NCBI RefSeq assembly: GCF_900187455.1
Contig: NZ_FYDX01000006.1
Coordinates: forward strand, 186,001 to 250,000
Length of the DNA stretch: 64,000 nucleotides
Direction of reading: 5' to 3'
From: Pseudomonas sp. Irchel 3E13
GTDB taxonomy: Bacteria > Pseudomonadota > Gammaproteobacteria > Pseudomonadales > Pseudomonadaceae
In this document: one piece after another, positions 33,937 through 44,856 of the stretch
Layout: each line of letters begins with the position of its first letter
Position numbering within the stretch: the first letter of the stretch is position 1
The notes under the pieces: model-generated
What the model was told of the DNA's origin: nothing
Database searches by the model: none
What the model saw: the letters and a program-made list of their open reading frames with translations, nothing else
Position numbers and translations under genes: made by a program

Positions 33937-34890
33937 TCATTTGCCCAGGCTACCCCGGGCAATCTGCAGCAACTTGCCAGTCAACCGCTGCAACCCGCTG
34001 GCCGGCTTCGTCGGGGCCAGGCCCTGCTGCCTGAGCCAGTCCTTCCAGCGAATTCTCTCGTCCCGCACTACCCAACCGTCCTGTCGGGCGAAGCTCTCGG
34101 CCAGGTACAGGCCGCGGGTGCTGGCCGGCAGCAAACGGTCTTTCTTCAGGTGGTACAGCTCGGGCAGCGGCTGGCCGTCTTCGAGTGGCATCAGGTAGAG
34201 ATCGGGGCGGCTGCGGTTGAGCCGGGCTACCAGTTGATCGCCCTCCAGGCGCTCATCGACGTGGAACAGGCTCAGCGACTTGGCTTCCTTCGGCACCTGC
34301 AGGCGCAGGTCGTAGATCAGTTGCAGCGACGCGGTCGGCAGGTGCACGTAGGCCCGCGGGCGCTCGATCAATTGCAGGTTGCCGCAACGCACCGGCCGCG
34401 CCGCGCCGGAGTGCGGGGTGAGGACGAAGGGCAGTGCCTCGCGGTAGTGCAGCGCTTCGGCATACGGGGCCGGTAGCCAGGTCTCATTGAAGCGACCGCC
34501 GAGCCAGCCTTCCGGGGTTTCCAGCAGGCATTCTTCGGCGACTTCCTGCACTGCCGTGTGCAACGGCAGATTGAGTTCCTGGGCGGGGACGTAACCGGAG
34601 ATCAGCTTGAGCACCACGTCGCCGCGGTCCTGACGACGCTGGCGGACCAGCACCCAGTAATCGCGGTTCTGCCAGTGCAGGGTCAGGCGGACAGAAACCC
34701 CGAGGTTGGCCAGTTCGACGGCGAAGCGCTCGCTGTCGGGGACCTGGATGGCTTTGCGCCGTTGCAGGGTCTGGGCGAAGTTCAATGGCCGGCCGATGCT
34801 CTGGTAGCTCAGGCCGTCGGGGCCGGCTTCAACGTGCAAGGGAAGGGTCTTGAAGTTGCTCGGATTCTTGCGGATCAGCGTTCGCGGCAT
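33937..34890 (-). CDS. Unknown protein with a degenerate Nudix box (often labelled metal ABC transporter ATPase)
   Basis: The 317-residue product has no Walker A, signature or Walker B motif, so the common 'metal ABC transporter ATPase' label is not supported. Residues 99-123 read as a Nudix box: G99, five residues, E105, nine residues, then QEVAEECLL (115-123). The canonical pattern is G-x5-E-x7-REUxEExGU. Two residues are inserted, and the Arg and second Gly are replaced, but the metal-binding EVxEE is kept. It may be a Nudix-fold hydrolase or a non-catalytic relative. The start at 34890 (MPRTLIRKNPSNF) is clear. It lies just downstream of the aldo/keto reductase gene on the same strand. 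Confidence 0.6.
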   Translation of the reverse strand: MPRTLIRKNPSNFKTLPLHVEAGPDGLSYQSIGRPLNFAQTLQRRKAIQVPDSERFAVELANLGVSVRLTLHWQNRDYWVLVRQRRQDRGDVVLKLISGYVPAQELNLPLHTAVQEVAEECLLETPEGWLGGRFNETWLPAPYAEALHYREALPFVLTPHSGAARPVRCGNLQLIERPRAYVHLPTASLQLIYDLRLQVPKEAKSLSLFHVDERLEGDQLVARLNRSRPDLYLMPLEDGQPLPELYHLKKDRLLPASTRGLYLAESFARQDGWVVRDERIRWKDWLRQQGLAPTKPASGLQRLTGKLLQIARGSLGK

Positions 34891-34939
34891 GTCGGCTCCT
34901 TCTTGCGTTGGGGTCGGCCGCGGCGGCGGCTCAGCGGGT

Positions 34940-35752
34940 TCAGCGCTTGCGTAGCACCTGGGAAACGGTGGCCACGTTGTGGGCCAGGTGCACCGGATTG
35001 ATGGTGCCGACAATAGCACTGGTCACGCCGGGATGGCCAAACAGCAACTCGAAGCTGGCACGCACCGGATCGACGCCCGGGCTCAGGCAGACGTGACCGC
35101 TGGCCAGGGCCTTCTTCACCAGAATGGCCTTGTTGTGGCTGGCGGCGTAATCGAGCACCGGACGCTCGGCCTGTTCGTTGAGATTGTAGGTGACCATGGC
35201 ACAGTCGCCCTGTTCCAGGGCTTTCAGGCCGCCCGCTGCGGTCTTGCCGGAAAAGCCGAAGCCGCGAATCTTGCCTTCCTGCTTGAGCAGGGCGAGGGTC
35301 TGGTAGACCTCCTCGGTGTCGAGGATATGCAGGTCGTCACCATTGGAGTGCACCAGGACCAAATCAATACATTCTGTTTCCAGGCGTTTAAGGCTGCGCT
35401 CCACCGAGGCGCGGGTGTGGGCGGCGCTGAAGTCGAAGCGCGACTGGCCGTCGTCGAACTCTTCGCCGACCTTGCTGACGATCACCCACTCATCGCGCTG
35501 GCCGCGCAGCAGCGGGCCGAGGCGTTCTTCGCTGCGGCCATAGGCCGGCGCGGTGTCGATCAGGTTGATGCCCAGTTCGCGGGCCTGGGCCAGCAACTGA
35601 CGGGCTTCGTGATCGTCCGGGATGGTGAAGCCGTTGGGGTATTTGACGCCTTGGTCGCGGCCGAGTTTGACGGTGCCCAGGCCCAGCGGCGAAACCGACA
35701 GGCCGGTGCTGCCCAAGGGGCGATGAAGGTCGTGCAGGGTGGGCAAGGTCAT
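34940..35752 (-). CDS. Aldo/keto reductase
   Basis: The 270-residue TIM-barrel oxidoreductase has the family's catalytic tetrad segments: INLIDTAPAYGRSEE (Asp and Tyr), WVIVSKVG (Lys) and DLVLVHSNG (His). It should reduce an aldehyde or ketone with NADPH; the substrate is unknown. The start overlaps the stop of the FAD oxidoreductase gene by 4 bp (ATGA), so the two are coupled. Both match the neighbourhood PA4992-PA4991 of P. aeruginosa as I recall it. Confidence 0.85.
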   Translation of the reverse strand: MTLPTLHDLHRPLGSTGLSVSPLGLGTVKLGRDQGVKYPNGFTIPDDHEARQLLAQARELGINLIDTAPAYGRSEERLGPLLRGQRDEWVIVSKVGEEFDDGQSRFDFSAAHTRASVERSLKRLETECIDLVLVHSNGDDLHILDTEEVYQTLALLKQEGKIRGFGFSGKTAAGGLKALEQGDCAMVTYNLNEQAERPVLDYAASHNKAILVKKALASGHVCLSPGVDPVRASFELLFGHPGVTSAIVGTINPVHLAHNVATVSQVLRKR

Positions 35753-36924
35753 GGCAGCAGTTGCTCCCATATCGGTTGCGCCAGCGGTGGTTTGGGCAGG
35801 TCGGGCAGGGCAGGGAGATTGCCGGGCTTGATGCCGTCGCGCTCCAGCGCGTGGAGGACGCGATCGGCGAAATCCGGTGCCAGCGCGAGCTTGGTCGGCC
35901 AGCCCACCAGCAGCCGCTGTTGGTCGGCGATAAAGGCGTTGTCTGGCCGGACCAGCCCGGATTGTGCAGGCTCGGCGCGGTCGACCCGCAAGGTGGCCCA
36001 ACGCACCTGGCTCAGGTCGACCCATGGCAGCAGGTTGGCGACTTCCTTCTTCGCCGCGGCAATCTGCGCGTCGGGTTCGCGGGCCACGCCATCGGCTTCG
36101 GCCAGGTCGCCGCCGAGGTACCAGACCCATTGGCCGTCGGCGGCCGGGTGAGTGGTCACGGTGATGCGCGGTTTCGGTCCGCCGCCCAGGCAGTGGGCAT
36201 AAAGCGGCTTGAGACTCGGGCCCTTGGCCAGGACCATATGCAGCGGCCGGCGTTGCATCGCTGGCTGGCTCAGGCCGAGATCGGCCAGCAGGTCAGCGGT
36301 GCCGGCGCCGGCACTGAGGATCACGCGTTGAGCGCGAATCTCGCGATCATCGACCCGCAGGCCGACCAGCTCGTCACCGTCGCGCAGGGCTTCGATTCGC
36401 TCACCGGCCAGCAGGCTGTCGCCGGCAAGCTCGGCCAGACGCTCAAGCAGGCTTGGCACATCGACCACCAGTTCGGCCAGCCGATAGACCTTGCCCTTGA
36501 AGGCGCGGTCTTGCAGGGCTGGCGGCAATTGCTCGCCCTTGACCTGATCGACCCGGCCGCGCACGGCCTTGCTGGCGAAGAAGCTGGTGAGGTTGCCGGC
36601 GAGGGTGCCGGGAGACCAGAGATAGTGGGCCTCGGACAGCAATCGAACGCCGGACAGGTCCAGCTCGCCGTTGCCGGCCAGCGCCTCGCGCCAGCGCCGC
36701 GGCATGTCGGCGATGGCTTCGGAGGCGCCGGTGAGGGCGCCGTGCAGCGCGTACTTGGCGCCGCCGTGGATGATGCCCTGAGACTTGAGGGTTTGCCCGC
36801 CGCCAACGCTGGCCCGTTCCACCAATACCGTCGAATAGCCCAGTTGCCGCAGCCGGGCATTGAGCCAGAGACCCGCGACCCCTGCGCCGACGATCAGGAC
36901 GTCGGTGGAAATTACCGATGGCAT
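35749..36924 (-). CDS. DAO-family FAD-dependent oxidoreductase
   Basis: The 391-residue flavoprotein has a Rossmann motif GAGVAG (residues 13-18) and the DAO-type substrate domain with GQTLKSQGIIHGGAKYAL. This resembles L-2-hydroxyacid or glycerol-3-phosphate oxidases, but no specific substrate motif is recognised. It forms a two-gene operon with the downstream aldo/keto reductase (4-bp overlap). The start at 36924 is the natural N-terminus of the FAD domain. Confidence 0.82.
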   Translation of the reverse strand: MPSVISTDVLIVGAGVAGLWLNARLRQLGYSTVLVERASVGGGQTLKSQGIIHGGAKYALHGALTGASEAIADMPRRWREALAGNGELDLSGVRLLSEAHYLWSPGTLAGNLTSFFASKAVRGRVDQVKGEQLPPALQDRAFKGKVYRLAELVVDVPSLLERLAELAGDSLLAGERIEALRDGDELVGLRVDDREIRAQRVILSAGAGTADLLADLGLSQPAMQRRPLHMVLAKGPSLKPLYAHCLGGGPKPRITVTTHPAADGQWVWYLGGDLAEADGVAREPDAQIAAAKKEVANLLPWVDLSQVRWATLRVDRAEPAQSGLVRPDNAFIADQQRLLVGWPTKLALAPDFADRVLHALERDGIKPGNLPALPDLPKPPLAQPIWEQLLP

Positions 36925-36993
36925 GCACTTACCTCACAAGCTTGGACAGGTGGGCAAGTATACAGCCTGTTACGCGGGTGACCCCTTCTGGTG

Positions 36994-37326
36994 TCAATGT
37001 CCGGTGGTTTTCGAGAACAGCTGGATCACCACCACGCCGCCGACAATCATCGCCATGCCGAAGATGGCCGGCATGTCGAGCTTCTGGCCGTAGATCACCA
37101 GCGCGGCGATGCTGATCAGCACGATGCCCAGGCCCGACCAGATCGCGTAGGCGATGCCCACCGGAATGCTGCGCACCACCAGGGTCAGCATCCAGAACGC
37201 CACCGCGTAGCCACCGACCATCAACGCCAGTGGCAGTGGGGTGCTGAGGCCCTTGACCGCTTTCATCGAGGCGGTGGCGATGACTTCGGCGCAGATGGCG
37301 ATAGCGAGGTAGGCGTAGGCATTCAT
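36994..37326 (-). CDS. Small multidrug resistance (EmrE-type) transporter
   Basis: The 110-residue protein has four membrane helices. The proton- and drug-binding glutamate is at position 14 (AICAEVIATASMK). Tyr60 and Trp63 in the substrate site are also present (GIAYAIWSGLG). It exports cationic drugs such as quaternary ammonium compounds as an antiparallel dimer. ATG 37326 places Glu at 14 exactly as in EmrE; the frame extends ten codons upstream. It is divergent from a LysR regulator. Confidence 0.9.
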   Translation of the reverse strand: MNAYAYLAIAICAEVIATASMKAVKGLSTPLPLALMVGGYAVAFWMLTLVVRSIPVGIAYAIWSGLGIVLISIAALVIYGQKLDMPAIFGMAMIVGGVVVIQLFSKTTGH

Positions 37327-37414
37327 GGTGGTTGCTCCTGGGTTCTGGTCGAGCATTCTAGGGATTGGCCAGATGCGGTAAAGTCATTTCCTATCGGGTT
37401 TGGAGATAGGTCGC

Positions 37415-38308
37415 ATGATTCATCCGCAGTGGAATCTGGAGCAGGTGCGTCTGTTCGTCGAAGTGGCGGAGCAGCGTTCGTTTTCGGCGGTGGCCCGGGC
37501 TGAGCGGCGGGCGCAATCGGCGGTCAGCAACGCCATCGCGCTGCTGGAGGATGACCTGGGGCTGACCCTGTTCGAGCGTAGCAGCGGTCGCCAGCCGCAA
37601 CTGACCGAAGCCGGCGCGGCGTTGCTTGAGGATGCTCGCGAGCTGTTGCGCCAGTGCGAGCGTCTTGAAGGCAGGGCCTCGGCGCTATTGCGCGGGCAGG
37701 AGCCGTGTTTGCGTCTGGCGCATGACGAGGCGATGCCGTATTCGCCGGTGGTCGAGAGCCTGGATGAGTTGTCGCAGCGCTTCCCGTTGCTGGAAGTTCA
37801 GTTGGCCAGTAGCGCTCAAGGCGATGTCGCTCGCCAACTGGTCGAGCGGCGCGCCGACCTCGGCCTGATGTTCCATCACCAGCGTGTGCCGGATGCGCTG
37901 GAGCGTCGGGCACTGGGCAGTATCGAGATGGTCACGGTGTGCACGGTCGGGCATCCGCTGGCGAAGCTGGAGCGGGTCACGTGTGAGCATCTGTCGCGCC
38001 ACCGGCAGTTGCTGGTCAACCCGCGAGACAGCGGTTACGCCGGCGGCGAACCGGCCAGCCCGCAGGTGTGGCGGGCGGACAGTTTCTATGTCATGGCCGA
38101 ACTGCTGATGCGCGGGCTGGGCTGGGCCTGGCTGCCGCGACATGTGGCGCAGTACCCGATGTATCAGCAGCACATGATCGAGCTGGACTGTGAATGGCAT
38201 CCGCCGGCGTTGGTGGTGGAACTGGCGTGGCGTCGGGATGAGCCGCTGGGGCCGGCGGCGCAGTGGCTGGCGGAGCGGTTTGCGGAGCATTTGCGGGCGA
38301 TGGGGTGA
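37415..38308 (+). CDS. LysR-family transcriptional regulator
   Basis: The 297-residue product has an N-terminal winged helix-turn-helix (residues 4-63, FVEVAEQRSFSAVARAERRAQSAVSNAIALLE) and a C-terminal co-inducer domain. It is divergent from the SMR pump with 88 bp between the starts, the usual layout for a LysR regulator and its target. The target and inducer are not known. ATG 37415 follows GGAGATAGG; an upstream frame would add five residues. Confidence 0.88.
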   Translation: MIHPQWNLEQVRLFVEVAEQRSFSAVARAERRAQSAVSNAIALLEDDLGLTLFERSSGRQPQLTEAGAALLEDARELLRQCERLEGRASALLRGQEPCLRLAHDEAMPYSPVVESLDELSQRFPLLEVQLASSAQGDVARQLVERRADLGLMFHHQRVPDALERRALGSIEMVTVCTVGHPLAKLERVTCEHLSRHRQLLVNPRDSGYAGGEPASPQVWRADSFYVMAELLMRGLGWAWLPRHVAQYPMYQQHMIELDCEWHPPALVVELAWRRDEPLGPAAQWLAERFAEHLRAMG

Positions 38309-38313
38309 GGGGC

Positions 38314-38375
38314 CTTCGCGAGCAAGCTCGCTCCTACAATACAAACAGTGGGCTGCGGCGGCGCTTGCTCGCGAT
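38314..38375. repeat. REPIN (inverted REP pair)
   Basis: The left arm starts CTTCGCGAGCAAGCTCGCTC at 38314. The right arm, GCGCTTGCTCGCGAT, ends at 38375. The left arm is the same family as at 5954; the right arm is shorter and more diverged. It lies between the LysR gene and waaA. Confidence 0.82.
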
Positions 38376-38427
38376 GGGCTGCACGGCGCCTCCAAAACCA
38401 TCAGCACTCCTTGTAAACTTCCGCGCC

Positions 38428-39699
38428 ATGAACAGAACCCTCTATAGCTTGCTATTCCACCTGGGCCTGCCGCTCGTCGCGCTGCGCCTGTTCCTGCGCG
38501 GGCGCAAGGCGCCCGCGTATCGCCAGCGCATCGCTGAGCGCTTCGCCTTCGGCCTGCCGCCCTTGCAGCCGGGCGGCATCTGGGTGCATGCGGTCTCGGT
38601 GGGTGAAAGCATCGCGGCGGCGCCGATGATCCGCGCGCTGCTGGAGCGTCATCCACAGTTGCCGATCACCGTGACCTGCATGACCCCGACCGGTTCGGAG
38701 CGGATCAAGGCCATGTTCGCCGGCGAGCCGCGCATCCAGCATTGCTACCTGCCGTACGACCTGCCGTGGGCGGCGGGGCGTTTCCTAGACCGGGCCAAGC
38801 CACGGCTGGCGGTGATCATGGAAACCGAGCTGTGGCCCAACCATATCCACCAGTGCGCCAAGCGCGGGATTCCGGTGGCGCTGGCCAACGCCCGCTTGTC
38901 CGAGCGCTCGGCCCGAGGCTACGCGCGGTTCGCCGGGCTGACCCGGCCGATGCTGGCGGAAATGAGCCTGTTCGCGGTGCAGACCGAAACCGAGGCCGAG
39001 CGCTTCCGCCAGTTGGGCGCGCGGCCTGAATGCGTGCAGGTGACCGGCTCGATCAAGTTCGACCTGAAGATCGATGAGCAACTGCTGCCTCGCGCACAAG
39101 CGCTGCGCGAACAGTGGGGCGCTGGTCAGCGGCCGGTGTGGATCGCCGCCAGCACCCACGATGGTGAGGACGCGCTGATGCTCGACGCCCACCGGCAGCT
39201 GCTGGAAGTGCATGCCGATGCGCTGCTGATCCTGGTGCCGCGGCATCCGGAGCGTTTCGACGCGGTCTATGGGGTGTGCAGCGAGCAATTCGCCACGGTG
39301 CGGCGCTCTTCCGGTGCGTCGGTGGATGGTCAGACCCGTGTGTTGCTGGGTGACACCATGGGCGAGTTGCTGTTTCTCTATGCCCTGGCGGATATCGCTT
39401 TCGTCGGCGGCAGCCTGGTTCCGACTGGCGGGCATAACCCGCTGGAGCCGGCGGCGCTGGCGTTGCCGGTGATCATGGGGCCGCACGTGTTCAACTTCCT
39501 TGAGATCAGCGCAATGCTGCGCGAGGCGGGAGCCTTGCAGGACGTGGACGATGCCGAGGGTCTGGCGGCGGCGGTGCGGCGGCTGGTGGAGTTGCCGCAG
39601 GATGCGCGGAAGATGGGCGAGGCGGGGGTGGCGGTGATGCGGGCCAATCAGGGAGCGTTGCAGCGCTTGCTGGATGGGCTGGGGGCGCTGATCAGATAA
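38428..39699 (+). CDS. waaA: Kdo transferase WaaA
   Basis: The 423-residue membrane-bound GT30 enzyme transfers Kdo to lipid IVA. The N-terminus has one membrane anchor (MNRTLYSLLFHLGLPLVALRL). The family motifs WVHAVSVGES (about residues 48-57) and GGSLVPTGGHNPLEPAA (about 330-346) are present. The ATG at 38428 matches the family N-terminus; the frame continues upstream through a REPIN and is not coding there. TAAACT at 38415-38420 lies very close to the ATG, and no Shine-Dalgarno is obvious. Confidence 0.94.
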   Translation: MNRTLYSLLFHLGLPLVALRLFLRGRKAPAYRQRIAERFAFGLPPLQPGGIWVHAVSVGESIAAAPMIRALLERHPQLPITVTCMTPTGSERIKAMFAGEPRIQHCYLPYDLPWAAGRFLDRAKPRLAVIMETELWPNHIHQCAKRGIPVALANARLSERSARGYARFAGLTRPMLAEMSLFAVQTETEAERFRQLGARPECVQVTGSIKFDLKIDEQLLPRAQALREQWGAGQRPVWIAASTHDGEDALMLDAHRQLLEVHADALLILVPRHPERFDAVYGVCSEQFATVRRSSGASVDGQTRVLLGDTMGELLFLYALADIAFVGGSLVPTGGHNPLEPAALALPVIMGPHVFNFLEISAMLREAGALQDVDDAEGLAAAVRRLVELPQDARKMGEAGVAVMRANQGALQRLLDGLGALIR

Positions 39700-39713
39700 A
39701 TCGAGTCAACCTG

Positions 39714-39747
39714 ATCGCTGCGGTTCGGTGCCCCGAACCGCAGCGAT
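39714..39747. terminator. Bidirectional terminator between waaA and opmH
   Basis: Perfect 15-bp stem, ATCGCTGCGGTTCGG (39714-39728) and its complement (39733-39747), with loop TGCC. It lies between the convergent ends of waaA and the TolC-family gene. Confidence 0.82.
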
Positions 39748-39754
39748 GAGTCTC

Positions 39755-41194
39755 TTACGGCCGAGCCTCGAAATTGGCCTTGGCCGCTGCCGCCAGATCC
39801 GGTGGCAGGAAGTCCTTGTCCGGGTTGTAGTCCGGCTTCAGCCAGCGTCCCAGGTCTTGCAGGTCCTGCGGGCTCAACGTCCCCGCCGCCTGCCGCAGCC
39901 GCAGGTTGTCGAGGATGTAGTCGTAGCGGGTGTTGTTGTAGTCGCGCACCGAAGTGTAAAGCTGGCGCTGTGCGTCGAGCACGTCGACGATATTGCGCGT
40001 ACCGACCTGATAACCGATTTCCGTAGCTTCCAGCGCACTCTGGTTGGAGATGATCGACTGTTTGCGCGCTTGCACCTGCTCAACGTCGGTGTTGACCGCA
40101 CGGTGCAGGTTGCGGGTGTTTTCCACCACCTGGCGGCGCAGGCTTTCGCGCTGCTGCTCGGTCTGGCTCAGGCGCTGGTACGCCTCGCGCACTTGCGAGC
40201 TGGTCAGGCCGCCGCTGTACAGCGGGATATTCAGTTGCAGGCCGATGGTGGTCTGCTCGACATCGCCACGGTACGACTGGCCGCCCAGGCTCGCGTTCGG
40301 GTTGGTGAAGCCGAGGCTGTCGTTGTCACCCTTCTGGTAGCGGGCCACCGCGTCGACGGTCGGCGCATGGCCGGCCTTGCGCTGGCGCAGGGTTTCCTCG
40401 GCGGCGCTGACGGCGTGGTTGGTGGCTTGCAGATTGAGGTTCTGCTGGGTGGCGGTATCGACCCAGGCCTTGGCGTCGTTTGGCACCGGCACTTGCACCG
40501 GCAGGGTGTGAACGACGCCCTGCAGCGCGTTGTATTCGCGGTTGGTCAGGGTCACCAGGGCCTCGAAGGCGTCCTGCACGCGGCGCTCGGCGATCAGCCG
40601 GTTGGCCCGGGCGGTGTCGTAGCTGGCCTGGGATTGCAGCACGTCGGTCTTGTCCGAGAGGCCGACGTCGAAGCGCTCGTTGGACTGGTCGAGCTGGCGC
40701 TTGAATGCGGCTTCCTCGGCTTTGGTCGAGGCCAGGTTGTCCTGGGCGCGCAGCACCGCGAAGTAGTTCTCGGCGCTTTGCAGGATCAGGTTCTGCTCGG
40801 TGGCGGACAGCTCCAGCGCGGCCTGCTCGTTCACCGCTTCGGCGGCTTGCAACTGGAACCAGCGGTCGGCGCGGAAGATCGGCTGGGACAAGGTCGCCTG
40901 CCAGGAATTGCCGCTGCGGTTGGCGGTCACCGACGGTTGGTCGATGTGCGTGCGGCTGTTCATCATCTCGGCGCCGGCGGAGAGGTTCGGCAGCAGCCCG
41001 GCGCGCGCCTGGGGTACGACTTCTCGGCGGGCGCCGTAGTCGGCGCGGGCGGCGGCGAGGTCGGCGTTATTGTTCACGGCTTCCTGGTAGACACTGACCA
41101 GGTCGGTCCTGGCCGACAGGGGTGCGTCTGCTGCCCAGGCCAATCCGTTGGAAGCAAAAGACACGGCAAGCGCCAGTGAAAGTTTGCGCAGCAT
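39755..41194 (-). CDS. opmH: TolC-family outer-membrane efflux protein (OpmH-like)
   Basis: The 479-residue product has a signal peptide ending at SNGLAWA (about residue 21) and then the two TolC repeats, rich in long helices (RYQKGDND..., TSSQVREAYQRLSQTEQQRE). It forms the trimeric exit duct for tripartite efflux and type I secretion. The location next to thiC matches PA4974 (OpmH) of P. aeruginosa. No pump genes are adjacent, as is usual for the housekeeping TolC. Confidence 0.88.
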   Translation of the reverse strand: MLRKLSLALAVSFASNGLAWAADAPLSARTDLVSVYQEAVNNNADLAAARADYGARREVVPQARAGLLPNLSAGAEMMNSRTHIDQPSVTANRSGNSWQATLSQPIFRADRWFQLQAAEAVNEQAALELSATEQNLILQSAENYFAVLRAQDNLASTKAEEAAFKRQLDQSNERFDVGLSDKTDVLQSQASYDTARANRLIAERRVQDAFEALVTLTNREYNALQGVVHTLPVQVPVPNDAKAWVDTATQQNLNLQATNHAVSAAEETLRQRKAGHAPTVDAVARYQKGDNDSLGFTNPNASLGGQSYRGDVEQTTIGLQLNIPLYSGGLTSSQVREAYQRLSQTEQQRESLRRQVVENTRNLHRAVNTDVEQVQARKQSIISNQSALEATEIGYQVGTRNIVDVLDAQRQLYTSVRDYNNTRYDYILDNLRLRQAAGTLSPQDLQDLGRWLKPDYNPDKDFLPPDLAAAAKANFEARP

Positions 41195-41302
41195 AGGGCG
41201 GTCCTTGAACGAAGAGGGTAATTCAGCCCTGCGAGTGTAGTTGCGTGGACACTTTGCAACAATCTGACATTTGCGCCATTTATCGTGCCTGTGCTTGGAG
41301 GG

Positions 41303-41334
41303 TTGGCGTTTGCCGCGACTCCAGTCTAGACTGG
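41303..41334 (+). promoter_or_regulatory. thiC promoter with a 14-bp palindrome over the -10
   Basis: TTGGCG (41303-41308) and TAGACT (41327-41332) are 18 bp apart. The predicted start at about 41340 coincides with the first base of the TPP riboswitch. The -10 lies inside a perfect palindrome CCAGTCTAGACTGG (41321-41334). Confidence 0.6.
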
Positions 41335-41340
41335 CCGGGT

Positions 41341-43480
<2,140 letters not shown>

Positions 43481-43488
43481 GGAAAACC

Positions 43489-43508
43489 GGGGCCGCGCGA
43501 GCGGCCCC
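43489..43508 (+). terminator. Hairpin after thiC
   Basis: Perfect 8-bp stem GGGGCCGC (43489-43496) and GCGGCCCC (43501-43508) with a GCGA tetraloop, 8 bp past thiC. No U-run; a second hairpin follows at once. Confidence 0.55.
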
Positions 43509-43509
43509 A

Positions 43510-43529
43510 ATCGCTGGCAAGCCAGCGAT
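43510..43529. repeat. REP-type palindrome upstream of cytX
   Basis: ATCGCTGGC (43510-43518) and GCCAGCGAT (43521-43529) form a 9-bp inverted repeat with a two-base centre. The core resembles another REP family common in this group. It overlaps the in-frame ATG 43528, which makes that ATG an unlikely start. Confidence 0.6.
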
Positions 43530-43572
43530 GAATCCCTCGAATCAAACAATAAAACCTGCCGAGACCACTGTC

Positions 43573-44856
43573 GTGTCCACACCCAGCCACTACTCCCCCG
43601 ACGCCCCCGTCCCCACCCACCAGCGCACCTTCGGCGCGCGTGACCTGTTCTCCCTGTGGTTCTCCCTGGGCATTGGCCTGATGGTGCTACAGACCGGCGC
43701 CTTGCTCGCGCCGGGCTTGGGCCTGGCCGGGTCGATCCTGGCGATCGGTCTGGGGACGCTGGTCGGGGTGCTGTTGCTGGCCGCCGTCGGGGTGATCGGC
43801 AGCGACACCGGCCTGTCGGCCATGGCTGCTTTGCGCCTGAGCCTGGGACGGCATGGCGCGGCATTGCCGGCGGTGCTGAACCTGCTGCAACTGATCGGCT
43901 GGGGCTCGTTCGAAATCATCGTCATGCGCGACGCCGCCAGTCTGCTCGGCGCCCAGTCGTTCGGCGAGAACAGCCTGTGGAACAGTCCACTGCTCTGGAC
44001 CTTGTTCTTCGGCGGCCTGGCCACCTTGCTGGCGGTGAGCGGCCCGCTGACCTTCGTGCGACGGGTGCTGCGCAAGTGGGGCATCTGGCTGCTGCTGGGG
44101 GCCTGCATCTGGCTGACCTGGAACCTGTTCGCCAAGGCCGATCTGGCGGACCTCTGGGCGCGTGCCGGCGACGGTTCGATGTCGTTGGCGGTGGGCTTCG
44201 ATATCGCCATTGCCATGCCACTGTCGTGGCTGCCGCTGATCGCCGACTATTCGCGCTTCGGCATGCGCGCCACCCGCGTCTTTGGCGGCACCGCGTTGGG
44301 CTTTTTCATCGGCAACTTCTGGCTGATGAGCCTGGGCGTGGCCTACACCCTGGCCTTCGCCCCGAGCGGCGAGGTCAACGCGCTGCTGCTGGCCCTGGCG
44401 GGCGCCGGGCTGGGTATTCCGCTGCTGCTGATTCTGCTGGATGAATCGGAAAACGCCTTCGCCGACATTCACTCGGCGGCGGTATCAAGCGGCCTGCTGT
44501 TGCGCCTGAAAGTGGAACACCTGGCCCTGGCGATCGGCGTGCTGTGCACCCTGATCGCCTGCTTCGCGCCGTTGGCGCAGTACCAGAACTTCCTGCTGCT
44601 GATCGGCTCGGTGTTCGCGCCGCTGTTCGGCGTGGTGCTGATGGATCACTTCGTCCTGCGCCGCCGGCGCCTGCCGATGCACGTCAAGTCGCTGCACGGC
44701 GGCGCGCTGGTGGCGTGGGCTGGCGGGGTTGTGACCTACCATGCGCTGGCCAACTACGCGCCGGATGTCGGTGCAACCCTGCCGGCGCTACTGCTGGCGG
44801 GGCTGCTTTACGGCGTGCTGGGTTTCAACCGCGGCCGGGAAACAGCTCTGGCTTGA
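43573..44856 (+). CDS. cytX: Putative hydroxymethylpyrimidine permease CytX
   Basis: The 427-residue product is an NCS1-family (purine/cytosine permease-like) transporter with about 12 membrane helices. The first contains SLWFSLGIGLMVLQTG. Members next to thiamine genes are called CytX and are thought to import the thiamine pyrimidine HMP. Its place right after TPP-controlled thiC supports this. GTG 43573 (MSTPSHYSPDAP) is preferred. ATG 43528 would add 15 residues but sits inside a REP palindrome without a ribosome site. The 3' end overlaps the convergent lipoprotein gene by 32 bp. Confidence 0.82.
   Translation: MSTPSHYSPDAPVPTHQRTFGARDLFSLWFSLGIGLMVLQTGALLAPGLGLAGSILAIGLGTLVGVLLLAAVGVIGSDTGLSAMAALRLSLGRHGAALPAVLNLLQLIGWGSFEIIVMRDAASLLGAQSFGENSLWNSPLLWTLFFGGLATLLAVSGPLTFVRRVLRKWGIWLLLGACIWLTWNLFAKADLADLWARAGDGSMSLAVGFDIAIAMPLSWLPLIADYSRFGMRATRVFGGTALGFFIGNFWLMSLGVAYTLAFAPSGEVNALLLALAGAGLGIPLLLILLDESENAFADIHSAAVSSGLLLRLKVEHLALAIGVLCTLIACFAPLAQYQNFLLLIGSVFAPLFGVVLMDHFVLRRRRLPMHVKSLHGGALVAWAGGVVTYHALANYAPDVGATLPALLLAGLLYGVLGFNRGRETALA

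Noticed and set aside
38263..38427. N-terminal extension of WaaA
   Set aside because: It overlaps the LysR gene end and a REPIN; the membrane anchor of WaaA begins at 38428.
38415..38430. Leaderless waaA mRNA
   Set aside because: TAAACT lies about 8 bp from the ATG and no Shine-Dalgarno is seen, but there is no -35 and no start-site data, so I do not claim it.
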